A DNA stretch of 64,000 nt, from positions 38,453 to 102,452 of the forward strand of contig DJJU01000004.1 in assembly GCA_002434305.1 (NCBI GenBank), written 5' to 3'. Of the stretch, positions 1-8,517 are shown piece after piece. This DNA comes from Alicycliphilus sp. UBA6560 (lineage in GTDB: Bacteria; Pseudomonadota; Gammaproteobacteria; Burkholderiales; Burkholderiaceae_C). Numbering within the stretch: the stretch's first letter is position 1; every line of letters begins with the position of its first letter. The notes under the pieces are model-generated. The model did no database searches, was not told where the DNA came from, and worked only from the letters and a program-made list of their open reading frames with translations. Both the position numbers and the translations under genes were made by a program.

Positions 1-233
1 ACGACATGCACCGCCTGGCGCTTACCGTCACCGGCCTGGCCTTCCAGCTGTGGAGCCACCAGGAGGTGGTGCTGGCCATCCAGCCGCAGCTGCTGGCCTC
101 GCCCGAGGCGGTGGACCTGTGGGCCGAGCGCCTGACCGACTACGCCCTGGCCATGGTGGCCACCGAGCGCCGGCGGCGCCGAGCGCTCGCCGCATCCTCT
201 TCTTCTGCTCCTAACCCGTCCAGCCCCTTATGA
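1..233 (+). CDS. TetR-family transcriptional regulator, C-terminal fragment (cut by window edge)
   Basis: Only the last ~77 codons are present; the frame is open to the left edge, so the DNA-binding N-terminus lies outside the window. The helical tail with a hydrophobic ligand-pocket helix, a WAERLTDYALAM stretch and an Arg-rich end resembles the CerR/DUF1956-type C-terminal domain of TetR regulators that sit beside RND pump operons. The stop codon overlaps the ATG of the next gene (ATGA), so it is probably co-transcribed with the efflux operon and may repress it. The family assignment rests on a short fragment and on context. Confidence 0.6.
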   Translation, partial: DMHRLALTVTGLAFQLWSHQEVVLAIQPQLLASPEAVDLWAERLTDYALAMVATERRRRRALAASSSSAPNPSSPL

Positions 234-1630
234 AGCTGTCCCAGCCCCTGCGGCGCGCCGCCGCGCTCGCCGTCCTGCCCCTTGTGCTTGCCGCCTGCTC
301 CATCACGCGCCCGCCGGCGCAGGTCCAGGCGAGCGTGCCGGCCGGCTGGCAGGCGCCGCTGCCCCACGGCGGCAGCGTGCAGCAGCTGGGCCAGTGGTGG
401 CAGGGCCGGCTGGACGACCCGCTGCTGGCCGCCCTGATCGCCGACGCCCAGGCGCTCAGCCCCGACGTGGCCCAGGCCGCCTCGCAGCTGTCCCAGGCGC
501 GCGCCCAGCAGGTGGCGGCGCGCTCGGGCCTGCTGCCGCAGCTGGACGGGCAGGCCACTGCCAGCCGCGGCTTCAACCAGCAGGTGGGCGGCCTGGCCAG
601 TACCGCGCAGGCGGGCCTGCAGGCGGGCTGGGAGATCGACCTGTTCGGCGGCAACGCCGCGCAGTGGGACGCCGCGCGCCAGCGCACCGAAGGCGCCCAG
701 GCCCAGTGGCACGAGGCGCGCGTCTCGGTGGCCGCCGAGGTGGCGCAGCAATACACCGGCTGGCACTACTGCATGCGCCAGCTGAGCGTGGCCGAGGCCG
801 ATGCGCGCTCGCGCGGCGAGACCGCCCGCCTGTCGCAGGAGAGCGAGCGCGCCGGCTTCACCGCCCCGGCCACCGCCGCCCTGGCCACGGCCAGCCACGC
901 CGACGCGCTGGCCCGTGCCGCCCAGCAGCGGCTGCAGTGCGAGATCGGCGTGAAGACCCTGGTGGCGCTGACCGGCCGCGACGAGCCCGCGCTGCGCCAG
1001 CAGCTGGCCGCCGCGCCGGCCCTGCAGCCCCAGGGGGAGCTGTTCGCCATCGACAGCCTGCCGGCGCAGGTGCTGGCCCAGCGCCCGGACATCTACGCCG
1101 CCGAGCGCGAGGTGGCCGCCGCCAGCGCCGAGGTCGGCGCCGCCGAGGCCGACCGCTACCCGCGCCTGCAGCTCACCGGCTCCATCGGCCGCGGCTGGGT
1201 CAAGACCGGCGGGGCCAGCGTGACCAGCAACACCTGGTCCATCGGCCCGCTGGCGCTGAGCGTGCCGATCTTCGACGCCGGCCGGCGCGCCGCCCAGGTG
1301 GACGCTGCCCAGGCCCGCTACGAGGCGGCCGCCAGCCGCTACCGCGCCGCCGCCCGCGGCGCCGTGGCCGAGGTCGAGCAGGCCCTGGCCCGCCTGGCCA
1401 GCACGGCCGAGCGCAGCTGCGCCGCCCGACGCGCCGCCGAGGGCTACCGCCAGTCCTTCCAGGCCACGCAGGCGCGCTGGTCGGCGGGCCTGGCCAGCCT
1501 GGTGGAGCTGGAGGACGCGCGGCGCACCCAGCTGGCCTCCGAGACGGCGCTGGTGGCGCTGGAGCAAGAGCGCATGGCCGCCTGGATCGCGCTGTACCGC
1601 GCCGCCGGCGGCGGCTGGCGCCGCTCCTGA
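230..1630 (+). CDS. RND efflux outer membrane lipoprotein (NodT/OprM type)
   Basis: 466-aa outer membrane factor, the exit duct of a tripartite efflux pump. A lipoprotein signal peptide ends in the lipobox LAAC with Cys23 as the acylation site. The two repeated halves rich in Ala/Gln coiled-coil helices (AQAASQLSQARAQ, VDAAQARYEAAASRYR) and the motif AQRPDIYAAEREVAAA are characteristic of OprM/NodT proteins. Length is normal for the family (450-500 aa). The start ATG overlaps the stop of the upstream regulator. It is the first of three pump genes; the order OMF-MFP-RND is unusual compared with the common MFP-RND-OMF order but occurs in Burkholderiales. Confidence 0.93.
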   Translation: MKLSQPLRRAAALAVLPLVLAACSITRPPAQVQASVPAGWQAPLPHGGSVQQLGQWWQGRLDDPLLAALIADAQALSPDVAQAASQLSQARAQQVAARSGLLPQLDGQATASRGFNQQVGGLASTAQAGLQAGWEIDLFGGNAAQWDAARQRTEGAQAQWHEARVSVAAEVAQQYTGWHYCMRQLSVAEADARSRGETARLSQESERAGFTAPATAALATASHADALARAAQQRLQCEIGVKTLVALTGRDEPALRQQLAAAPALQPQGELFAIDSLPAQVLAQRPDIYAAEREVAAASAEVGAAEADRYPRLQLTGSIGRGWVKTGGASVTSNTWSIGPLALSVPIFDAGRRAAQVDAAQARYEAAASRYRAAARGAVAEVEQALARLASTAERSCAARRAAEGYRQSFQATQARWSAGLASLVELEDARRTQLASETALVALEQERMAAWIALYRAAGGGWRRS

Positions 1631-1680
1631 CCCGCACAGCTTTCATCGCCCATTTCTTTCGCACACCGCACTTATCTTCC

Positions 1681-2847
1681 ATGCAGCGTCCCAAGAAACT
1701 TCATCTCCTGGCCGCCCTGGCCGTGCTCGTGCTGCTGGGTGGCGCCTTCGCGCTGTCCCAGCGCGGCAAGGGCGAGGCCGCGCCGGCGACCGCCGCCGCG
1801 CCCGCACCCGTACGCCCGGCGCTCACCGTGACCACCGTGCAGCCGCAGAGCGTTGCCGTGACCGAGCGGCTGTCGGCCAACGGCAGCATCGCCGCCTGGC
1901 AGGAAGCCAGCGTGGGCGCCGAGGCCAATGGCCTGCGCCTGACCGAGGTGCGCGTGAACGTGGGCGACAGCGTGCGCGCCGGCCAGGTGCTGGCCACCTT
2001 CGCCCCCGAGACGGTGCGGGCCGAGGCCGCCCAGGCGCGCGCCAGCTTGGCTGAGGCACGCGCCGCCGCCGCCGAGGCCCAGGCCAACGCCGGCCGGGCG
2101 CAGACGCTGGCCCAGTCGGGCGCCCTGAGCCAGCAGCAGATCCAGCAGTACGCCACCGCTGCCCAGACGGCCCAGGCCCGGGTCGAGGCCGCGCAGGCCC
2201 TGCTGGACGTGCAGCAGTTGCGCCTGAAGCACACCCAGGTGCTGGCCCCCGACAGCGGCGTGATCTCCGCCCGCACGGCCACCGTGGGCGCGGTGGTGGG
2301 TGCCGGCACCGAGCTGTTTCGCCTGGTGCGCCGCGGCCGCCTGGAGTGGCGCGCCGAGGTCGGCGCCGCCGACCTGCCGCGCATTCGCCCCGGCATGACG
2401 GCCGAGGTAGTGGCCGCCAGCGGCGCCAGCGTGCAGGGCACGGTGCGCATGCTGGCGCCCACGGTGGACCCGACCACGCGCAACGCCATCGTCTACGTGG
2501 ACCTGCCCCCGCACCCGGACCTGCGCGCCGGCGTGTATGCGCGCGGCGACTTTTTGCTGGGCCAGCGCCAGGGCCTGACGGTGCCGCTGGGCGCGGTGGT
2601 GGTGCGCGACGGTTTTTCCAACGTCTTCGAAGTGGTCGAGGGCAGCCGCGTGGCCCTGCGCCGCGTGCGCACCGGCGAGCGCAGCGGCGGCCGCGTGGAA
2701 GTGCTGGAAGGCCTGGCCGCTGGCGCGCACATCGTGCCGCAGGGCGGTGTCTTCCTGAATGACGGCGACCTGGTGCGCGTGGTCGACGGTTCTGAGCCAA
2801 ATCAGGCTCCAGCGCCCGCCAGTCAAGCGCAAGCAGCTAGCAATTAA
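1681..2847 (+). CDS. RND efflux periplasmic adaptor (membrane fusion protein)
   Basis: 388-aa adaptor that bridges the inner membrane pump and the outer membrane duct. It has an N-terminal membrane anchor at about residues 8-24, no lipobox, then barrel-sandwich and lipoyl-like halves (around VRVNVGDSVRAGQVLATF and VLAPDSGVISARTATVG) flanking an Ala/Gln coiled-coil hairpin, followed by beta-barrel and membrane-proximal domains. The ATG at 1681 follows a 50-nt gap after the OMF gene. The last ~17 codons (from about 2793) lie inside a copy of the dispersed palindromic repeat, so the C-terminal tail GSEPNQAPAPASQAQAASN is repeat-derived. Confidence 0.93.
   Translation: MQRPKKLHLLAALAVLVLLGGAFALSQRGKGEAAPATAAAPAPVRPALTVTTVQPQSVAVTERLSANGSIAAWQEASVGAEANGLRLTEVRVNVGDSVRAGQVLATFAPETVRAEAAQARASLAEARAAAAEAQANAGRAQTLAQSGALSQQQIQQYATAAQTAQARVEAAQALLDVQQLRLKHTQVLAPDSGVISARTATVGAVVGAGTELFRLVRRGRLEWRAEVGAADLPRIRPGMTAEVVAASGASVQGTVRMLAPTVDPTTRNAIVYVDLPPHPDLRAGVYARGDFLLGQRQGLTVPLGAVVVRDGFSNVFEVVEGSRVALRRVRTGERSGGRVEVLEGLAAGAHIVPQGGVFLNDGDLVRVVDGSEPNQAPAPASQAQAASN
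2793..2845 (-). repeat. Dispersed palindromic repeat copy 1 (encodes C-terminus of adaptor)
   Basis: Reverse-orientation copy: GCCAAATCAGGCTCCAGCGC, spacer, AAGCGCAAGCAGCTAG. It provides the final codons and stop of the efflux adaptor gene. Confidence 0.75.
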
Positions 2848-2856
2848 GGAGCGGTC

Positions 2857-5800
2857 ATGAACCTCTCAGCCTGGTCGATCCGCAACCCCATCCCGGCGGC
2901 GATGCTGTTCGTGCTGCTCACGCTGGGCGGCCTGATGGGGTTCCGCGCCATGAAGGTGCAGAACTTCCCCGACATGGATCTGCCCATCGTCATCGTCACT
3001 GCCGCGCTGCCCGGCGCGGCGCCGGGGCAGCTCGAATCCGACGTGGCGCGCAAGATCGAGAACGCCATCGCCACCACGCAGGGTCTGAAGCACATCACCA
3101 CCACGCTGGTCGACGGCATGGCCTCGATCGCTGCCGAGTTCGAGCTGGAAAAGCCCGTGCAGGAGGCGGTGGACGATGTGCGCTCGGCCGTCTCGCGCGT
3201 GCGCTCGGACCTGCCGGCCGACTTGCGCGACCCCATCGTCACCAAGTTCGAGTTCACCTCACAGCCAATCGCGGCATTCGCCATCGCCTCCAGCCGCATG
3301 GACGACGAGTCGCTGTCGTGGTTCATCGACGACACGCTCACCCGGCGCCTGCTCACCGTACCTGGCGTGGGCGCCATCACCCGCGTGGGCGGGGTGACGC
3401 GCGAGGTGCGGGTGGAGCTGGATCCCTTGAAGCTGCAGGCGCTGGGCACCACGGCGGCCGACGTCTCGCGCCAGCTGCGCCAGGTGCAGCTGGAGAGCGC
3501 CGGCGGCCGCGCCGAGCTGGCCGGGGCCGAGCAGCCGCTGCGCACCCTGGCCACCGTGCAGACGGCCGATGAGCTGGCGCGGCTGGACATCGCCCTGCCC
3601 AGTGGGCGCCACGTGCGCCTGGACCAGGTGGCCAGCGTGACCGACACCGTGGCCGAGCCGCGTACCGCCGCGCTGCTGGATGGCAAGCCGGTCATCGGCT
3701 TCGAGGTCACGCGCAGCCGCGGCGCCAGCGAGGTGGAGGTGGGCGCCGGCGTGCAAAAGGCGCTGGACGAGATTCAGGCCGCCCACCCCGATCTGTCGCT
3801 CACCCGCACGGTGGATTTCGTGCAGATCGCCCAGGACGAGTACGACAGCTCCATGCGGCTGCTGTACGAAGGCGCCATCCTGGCCGTGGTGGTGGTCTGG
3901 CTGTTCCTGCGCGACTGGCGGGCCACAATAGTCTCGGCCGTGGCGCTGCCGCTGTCGGTGATCCCGGCCTTCATCGGCATGCACCTGCTGGGCTTTTCCA
4001 TCAACATCATCACGCTCCTCGCGCTGTCGCTGGTGGTGGGCATCCTGGTGGACGACGCCATCGTCGAGGTGGAGAACATCGTGCGCCACCTGCGCATGGG
4101 CAAGTCGCCCTACCAGGCGGCCATGGAGGCGGCCGACGAGATCGGCCTGGCGGTGATTGCCACCACCTTCACGCTGATCGCGGTGTTCCTGCCCACGGCC
4201 TTCATGAGCGGCATCGCCGGGCGTTTCTTCAAGCAGTTCGGCTGGACGGCGGCGCTGGCCGTGTTCGCCTCGCTGGTGGTGGCGCGCCTGCTCACGCCCA
4301 TGATGGCCGCCTACATCCTGAAGCCCCTGGCCGACCAGGAGCGCGAGCCGCGCTGGCTGGCCACCTACATGCGCGCGTCGGCCTGGTGCATTCGCCACCG
4401 CGTGCTGACGCTGATCGGGGCACTGCTGTTCTTCGTCGGCTCCATCGCGCTCATTCCGCTGCTGCCCTCGGGCTTCATCCCGGCGGACGACAACGCGCAG
4501 ACCCAGGTCACGCTGGAGCTGCCGCCCGGCACCCGGCTGGAGGACACGCGCGCCGTGGCCCTGTTGGCGGCCGAGCGGGCCATGGCCGTGGGCCACATCG
4601 AGAGCATCTACACCACCATCGGCGCCGGTTCCGCCGGGGCCGATCCGGCGTCGAGCAGCGCGGCATCGGCCGACCCGCGCATCGCCACGCTCACGCTGCG
4701 CATGGCACCGCGCGGCGAGCGCCCGCGCAAGCAGGTCATCGAGCAGGGCCTGCGCGACGCCATGCAGGGCGTGCCCGGCGTGCGCGTCAAGGTCGGCCTG
4801 GGCGGCTCCAACGACAAGTACGTCGTGGCGCTGGCCAGCGAGGACCCGCAGGCGCTGGCCAGCAGCGCCCGCGCGGTGGAGCGGGAGCTGCGTGCCATCC
4901 CCGGCATCGGCGGCATCAGTTCCACGGCCAGCCTGGTGCGCCCGGAGATCGCCGTGCGCCCGGACTTCGCCCGCGCCGCCGATCTGGGCGTCACCTCGCA
5001 GGCGATCGCCGAGACGCTGCGCGTGGCCACCATGGGCGACTACGAGCAGTACCTGCCCAAGCTGAACCTGGCGCAGCGCCAGATACCCATCGTGGTGCGC
5101 CTGCAGGATGCGGCGCGCGAGGACCTGTCGGTGCTGGAGCGCCTGGCGGTGCCCGGCAGCCGCGGCCCGGTGCGCCTGGGCGAGATCGCCACGCTGGAGC
5201 TGGCGGGCGGGCCGGCCGTCATCCGCCGCTACGACCGCTCGCGCAACGTGAACTTCGAGATCGAACTGGGCTCGCGCGGCCTGGGCGAGGTGACCGAGGC
5301 GGTGCACAACCTGGCCGCCGTCAAGGGCCTGCCGGCCAGCGTGCGCCTGATCGACGTGGGCGACGCGGAGATGATGGGCGAGCTGTTCGCCAGCTTCGGC
5401 CTGGCCATGCTGACCGGCGTGGTCTGCATCTACATCGTGCTGGTGCTGCTGTTCAAGGACTTTTTGCAGCCGGTGACCATCCTGATGGCGCTGCCGCTGT
5501 CGCTGGGCGGGGCCTTCGTGGCGCTGCTGGCGGCCAGCCAGAGCTTTTCCATGCCGTCGCTCATCGGACTGATCATGCTGATGGGCATCGCCACCAAGAA
5601 CTCCATCTTGCTGGTGGAGTACGCCATCATGGCCCGGCGCGAGCGCGGCATGACGCGGCTGCAGGCCCTGCTGGACGCCTGCCACAAGCGCGCCCGGCCC
5701 ATCATCATGACCACCCTGGCCATGGGCGCCGGCATGCTGCCCATCGCCCTGGGGCTGGGCGGGGCGGACATGAGTTTTCGCTCGCCCATGGCGGTGGCGG

Positions 5801-5952
5801 TGATCGGCGGGCTCATCACCTCCACCGTGCTCAGCCTGCTGGTGGTGCCGGCGGTGTTCACCTACATCGACGACCTGGAGCAGTGGCTGATGCACACCGT
5901 GCTGCGCCGCCCGCGTCCGGAGCCCCCCGCCGCACAGGCGGCGGCCGGATAA
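2857..5952 (+). CDS. RND efflux transporter, inner membrane pump (HAE1 type)
   Basis: 1031-aa proton-driven drug/solute exporter with the typical duplicated layout of 12 membrane helices and two large periplasmic loops. It starts MNLSAWSIRNPIPAAM, and the fourth helix carries the paired acidic residues Asp399-Asp400 in GILVDDAIVEVENIV that drive proton relay in HAE1 pumps. The second half repeats the pattern (GIATKNSILLVEYAI). The Shine-Dalgarno AAGGAG lies just before the ATG, 9 nt after the adaptor gene. This is the last gene of the operon. Substrate cannot be told from sequence. Confidence 0.95.
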   Translation: MNLSAWSIRNPIPAAMLFVLLTLGGLMGFRAMKVQNFPDMDLPIVIVTAALPGAAPGQLESDVARKIENAIATTQGLKHITTTLVDGMASIAAEFELEKPVQEAVDDVRSAVSRVRSDLPADLRDPIVTKFEFTSQPIAAFAIASSRMDDESLSWFIDDTLTRRLLTVPGVGAITRVGGVTREVRVELDPLKLQALGTTAADVSRQLRQVQLESAGGRAELAGAEQPLRTLATVQTADELARLDIALPSGRHVRLDQVASVTDTVAEPRTAALLDGKPVIGFEVTRSRGASEVEVGAGVQKALDEIQAAHPDLSLTRTVDFVQIAQDEYDSSMRLLYEGAILAVVVVWLFLRDWRATIVSAVALPLSVIPAFIGMHLLGFSINIITLLALSLVVGILVDDAIVEVENIVRHLRMGKSPYQAAMEAADEIGLAVIATTFTLIAVFLPTAFMSGIAGRFFKQFGWTAALAVFASLVVARLLTPMMAAYILKPLADQEREPRWLATYMRASAWCIRHRVLTLIGALLFFVGSIALIPLLPSGFIPADDNAQTQVTLELPPGTRLEDTRAVALLAAERAMAVGHIESIYTTIGAGSAGADPASSSAASADPRIATLTLRMAPRGERPRKQVIEQGLRDAMQGVPGVRVKVGLGGSNDKYVVALASEDPQALASSARAVERELRAIPGIGGISSTASLVRPEIAVRPDFARAADLGVTSQAIAETLRVATMGDYEQYLPKLNLAQRQIPIVVRLQDAAREDLSVLERLAVPGSRGPVRLGEIATLELAGGPAVIRRYDRSRNVNFEIELGSRGLGEVTEAVHNLAAVKGLPASVRLIDVGDAEMMGELFASFGLAMLTGVVCIYIVLVLLFKDFLQPVTILMALPLSLGGAFVALLAASQSFSMPSLIGLIMLMGIATKNSILLVEYAIMARRERGMTRLQALLDACHKRARPIIMTTLAMGAGMLPIALGLGGADMSFRSPMAVAVIGGLITSTVLSLLVVPAVFTYIDDLEQWLMHTVLRRPRPEPPAAQAAAG

Positions 5953-6079
5953 CCCTGCGCCCCTCCAGGAGGTTGGCCGGCACGCCTTGCAGGGCGGGGC
6001 GGCCATGGTTGAATGGACGGGCTTGTTTTTTTCTGCCAGCCCCCTGGAACTTTGCCGGGCGGCACCTATCTACGTAACG

Positions 6080-6255
6080 TTGCCGCGGCGAACCGCGGGC
6101 ACCGCGAGATGTTGTGAATAGGGAGAGGGTTCACCACCACACACCGACCAGTTTGCCGTTGCGAAGCCTTCCGGGCCCTGCCCGGCTGACACCCCTGGGG
6201 CGCTTCTCCTCCCTCCCTCTCTAAATTCGTTTCAGGGCGCTTCGCAACGTTTTTT
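6080..6255 (+). ncRNA. Candidate structured RNA with long closing stem and U-run
   Basis: In the gap after the pump gene are a perfect hairpin CCGCGG-CGAA-CCGCGG (6083-6098), a GTGAA/TTCAC hairpin (about 6114-6134), and an 11-bp perfect inverted repeat CGTTGCGAAGC (6157-6167) / GCTTCGCAACG (6239-6249) immediately followed by six T. The latter encloses a smaller CCGGG/CCCGG hairpin. A long stem ending in a T-run is what a terminated small RNA looks like. I do not recognise the family; 6S, SRP RNA and tmRNA signature motifs were not found. It could also be a decayed repeat or part of a 3' UTR. Confidence 0.35.
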
Positions 6256-6263
6256 ATGCCAGC

Positions 6264-6303
6264 AAAAAGCGCGCACCTCCTTGACCGGAGGGCGCGCTTT
6301 TTT
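6264..6303. terminator. Strong bidirectional intrinsic terminator
   Basis: Stem GCGCGC-A-CCTCC / GGAGG-GCGCGC (6269-6297) flanked by A5 on the left and T6 on the right. It can end the upstream + strand transcription and the minus-strand glutathione S-transferase gene. Confidence 0.85.
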
Positions 6304-6323
6304 CTTGTCCGCCGGCTGGCCGA

Positions 6324-6944
6324 TCAGGACTGCGGCGGCTGGGTGTCGATGAAGCTCTGGCGCTGCATCAGCCGTTCCAGCAGGCGCGCCAGCTGCGGGT
6401 GATTTTCGCCCCAGGGCTCTTCGGGGAAGCGCAGCTGCAGCCAGGCCAGCGCGCAGCCGGCGGCGATGTCGGCCAGGCTCAGGTGCGGGCCGCACAGCCA
6501 GGGCCGCTCGCCCAGGCCCGCCTCCAGCGCGGCCAGGCCGGCGTCGACCTTGGCGCGCTGGCGCGCCATCCAGGCGGCGCTGCGCTCGCCCTCGGAGCGG
6601 CCGGGCCAGGTGGCCTCCAGGCGCAGCAGCACGCCGGCGTCCAGCACGCCGTCGGCCAGGGCCTCCCAGGTTTTGACGGTGGCGCGCTCGCGCCCCTGCG
6701 CCGGGATGAGCCGGCCCACCGGCGAGAGGGTGTCCAGGTACTCCACGATCACGCGCGAGTCGTGGATGGCCTCGCCGCCCTCCAGCACCAGGCAGGGCAC
6801 CTTGCCCAGCGGGTTGCTCTGGCCGATGGTGGTGTCCGCGGACCAGACGTCCTGCACCAGCAGCGGGCAGTCGAGCTTCTTCTCGGCCAGCACCACGCGC
6901 ACCTTGCGCACGTAGGGGCTGGTCAGGGATCCGATGAGTTTCAT
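6324..6944 (-). CDS. Glutathione S-transferase family protein
   Basis: 206 aa. The thioredoxin-like N-terminal domain starts MKLIGSLTSPYVRKVRVVLAEK, with Ser/Tyr in the active-site segment TSPYVRK, the cis-Pro glutathione-binding motif KVPCLV, and the E/D-S motif as HDSRVIVEYL. The all-helical C-terminal domain carries the conserved hydrophobic core motif LSLADIAAGCALAW. It resembles the YibF-like GST group. I chose the ATG at 6944; an upstream extension reads through unlikely Pro/Arg-rich sequence. It is divergent from purB, and a -10 TAGAAT on the minus strand lies at 6997-7002. Physiological substrate is unknown. Confidence 0.92.
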   Translation of the reverse strand: MKLIGSLTSPYVRKVRVVLAEKKLDCPLLVQDVWSADTTIGQSNPLGKVPCLVLEGGEAIHDSRVIVEYLDTLSPVGRLIPAQGRERATVKTWEALADGVLDAGVLLRLEATWPGRSEGERSAAWMARQRAKVDAGLAALEAGLGERPWLCGPHLSLADIAAGCALAWLQLRFPEEPWGENHPQLARLLERLMQRQSFIDTQPPQS

Positions 6945-7038
6945 GGCAGGCGTCGGTGCGGGGAAGAACGCGAGCGGCGGCCCGCGGCGGGGCGCAGATT
7001 CTAGCGGCCGGCGCAGGGGGCGGCCGCAGGCGGGCACC

Positions 7039-7044
7039 TACAAT
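7039..7044 (+). promoter_or_regulatory. purB -10 box, leaderless arrangement
   Basis: TACAAT (in CTACAAT) ends 8 nt before the purB ATG at 7053, so the expected transcription start falls at or next to the start codon. Confidence 0.55.
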
Positions 7045-7052
7045 TGCGCCCC

Positions 7053-8438
7053 ATGACGAGCCCGCTGTCCCCCATCACCGCCCTGTCGCCGCTCGACGGC
7101 CGCTACGCCGCCAAGCTGTCCACCCTGCGCCCCCTCATGAGCGAGCACGGCTACATGCGCCGGCGCGTGCAGGTGGAGGTGACCTGGTTCATCGCCCTGT
7201 CCGACGCGGGCTTTGCCGAGTTCAAGCCGCTCACCCCCGGCGCCCGCGCCTACCTGCAAGGCCTGGTCAAGCACTTCAGCGAGGCCGATTCGCAGGCCAT
7301 CAAGGACATCGAGCGGACCACCAACCACGACGTGAAGGCCGTGGAGTACTGGATCAAGTCCAAGTTCGAGGCCCGCCCCGAGCTGGAGGCTGCCGCCGAG
7401 TTCGTGCACTTCGCCTGCACCAGCGAGGACATCAACAACACCAGCCACGCCCTGCAGCTGCGCGATGGGCGCGACCAGGTGCTGCTGCCGGCGCTCGATG
7501 CCATCGTGGACAAGCTGCGTGCCATGGCGCACCAGTTCGCCGCCGTGCCCATGCTCAGCCGCACGCACGGCCAGACGGCCAGCCCCACCACCGTGGGCAA
7601 GGAGCTGGCCAATGTCGTCGCCCGCCTGCAGGGCGCGCGCAGCAGCATCACCGCCGTGAAGCTGCTGGCCAAGATGAACGGCGCCGTGGGCAACTACAAC
7701 GCCCACCTGTCGGCCTGGCCGGCCTTCGACTGGGAGGCCTTCTCGCGCCGCGTGGTGGAGTCGCCCGAGCCCGAGGGCCTGGGCCTGACCTTCCAGCCGT
7801 ACTCCATCCAGATCGAGCCGCACGACTACATGGCCGAGCTGTTCGACGCCGTGGCGCGCACCAACACCATCCTGATCGACCTGTCGCGCGACATCTGGGG
7901 CTACGTGAGCCTGGGCTACTTCAAGCAAAAGCTCAAGGAGGGCGAGATCGGCTCGTCCACCATGCCGCACAAGGTCAATCCCATCGACTTCGAAAACGCC
8001 GAGGGCAACCTGGGCCTGGCCAACGCCCTGCTGCGCCACCTGTCGGAGAAGCTCCCCATCAGCCGCTGGCAGCGCGACCTGACGGACTCCACGGTGCTGC
8101 GCAACATCGGCGTGGCGCTGGGCTACGCCGTGCTGGCCTACGGCTCGCTGATGACCGGCCTGAACAAGCTGGAGCTGAACGAGGCGCAGCTGGCCGCCGA
8201 CCTGGACGACAGCTGGGAAGTGCTGGCCGAGCCCATCCAGACGGTGATGCGCCGCCACGGCGTCGCTGGCGCGTACGAAAAGCTCAAGGAAGTCACCCGT
8301 GGCCAGCGCGTGACGCAGGAAGCCCTGCACGCGCTGATCCACAGCCTGGACATTCCGCAGGAAGACCGCCAGCGCCTGCTGGCCCTCACCCCCGGCAGCT
8401 ACACCGGCAAGGCCGAGGAGCTGGCGCGGCGCGTCTGA
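7053..8438 (+). CDS. purB: Adenylosuccinate lyase
   Basis: 461-aa enzyme of the fumarase/aspartase superfamily. It cleaves SAICAR to AICAR and adenylosuccinate to AMP, both releasing fumarate, in purine synthesis. The signature loop SSTMPHKVNP is present at about residues 301-310, preceded by TSEDINN and RTHGQTASPT, which hold catalytic and substrate-binding His/Thr residues. Length fits the E. coli-type enzyme (456 aa). ATG at 7053 is preferred over an in-frame TTG at 7044 that overlaps the -10 box. A hairpin follows the stop before yaeQ. Confidence 0.97.
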   Translation: MTSPLSPITALSPLDGRYAAKLSTLRPLMSEHGYMRRRVQVEVTWFIALSDAGFAEFKPLTPGARAYLQGLVKHFSEADSQAIKDIERTTNHDVKAVEYWIKSKFEARPELEAAAEFVHFACTSEDINNTSHALQLRDGRDQVLLPALDAIVDKLRAMAHQFAAVPMLSRTHGQTASPTTVGKELANVVARLQGARSSITAVKLLAKMNGAVGNYNAHLSAWPAFDWEAFSRRVVESPEPEGLGLTFQPYSIQIEPHDYMAELFDAVARTNTILIDLSRDIWGYVSLGYFKQKLKEGEIGSSTMPHKVNPIDFENAEGNLGLANALLRHLSEKLPISRWQRDLTDSTVLRNIGVALGYAVLAYGSLMTGLNKLELNEAQLAADLDDSWEVLAEPIQTVMRRHGVAGAYEKLKEVTRGQRVTQEALHALIHSLDIPQEDRQRLLALTPGSYTGKAEELARRV

Positions 8439-8464
8439 CGTCTGCGGTTTTTTCAGTCTTTTTG

Positions 8465-8505
8465 GCTGCCCGCCCTTGCCTGGCAAGCGCGGGCAGCTCT
8501 CTTTT
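8465..8505 (+). terminator. Terminator-like hairpin between purB and yaeQ
   Basis: GCTGCCCGC (8465-8473) pairs with GCGGGCAGC (8489-8497), with an inner CTTGCC/GGCAAG, followed by TCTCTTTT. The T-rich end abuts the yaeQ ribosome site, so it may be a partial terminator or attenuator. Confidence 0.6.
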
Positions 8506-8517
8506 CAGGAGTAAAAC

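Noticed and set aside
394..1680. 5' extension of the adaptor frame reading through the outer membrane factor gene
   Set aside because: Arg/Pro/Gly-rich out-of-frame translation of a real gene; the adaptor begins at ATG 1681 with a proper membrane anchor.
5953..6255. 6S RNA, SRP RNA or tmRNA
   Set aside because: No AGGAAGCAGCC SRP domain IV, no tRNA-like ends with CCA, and the closing-stem span (99 nt) is too short for 6S.
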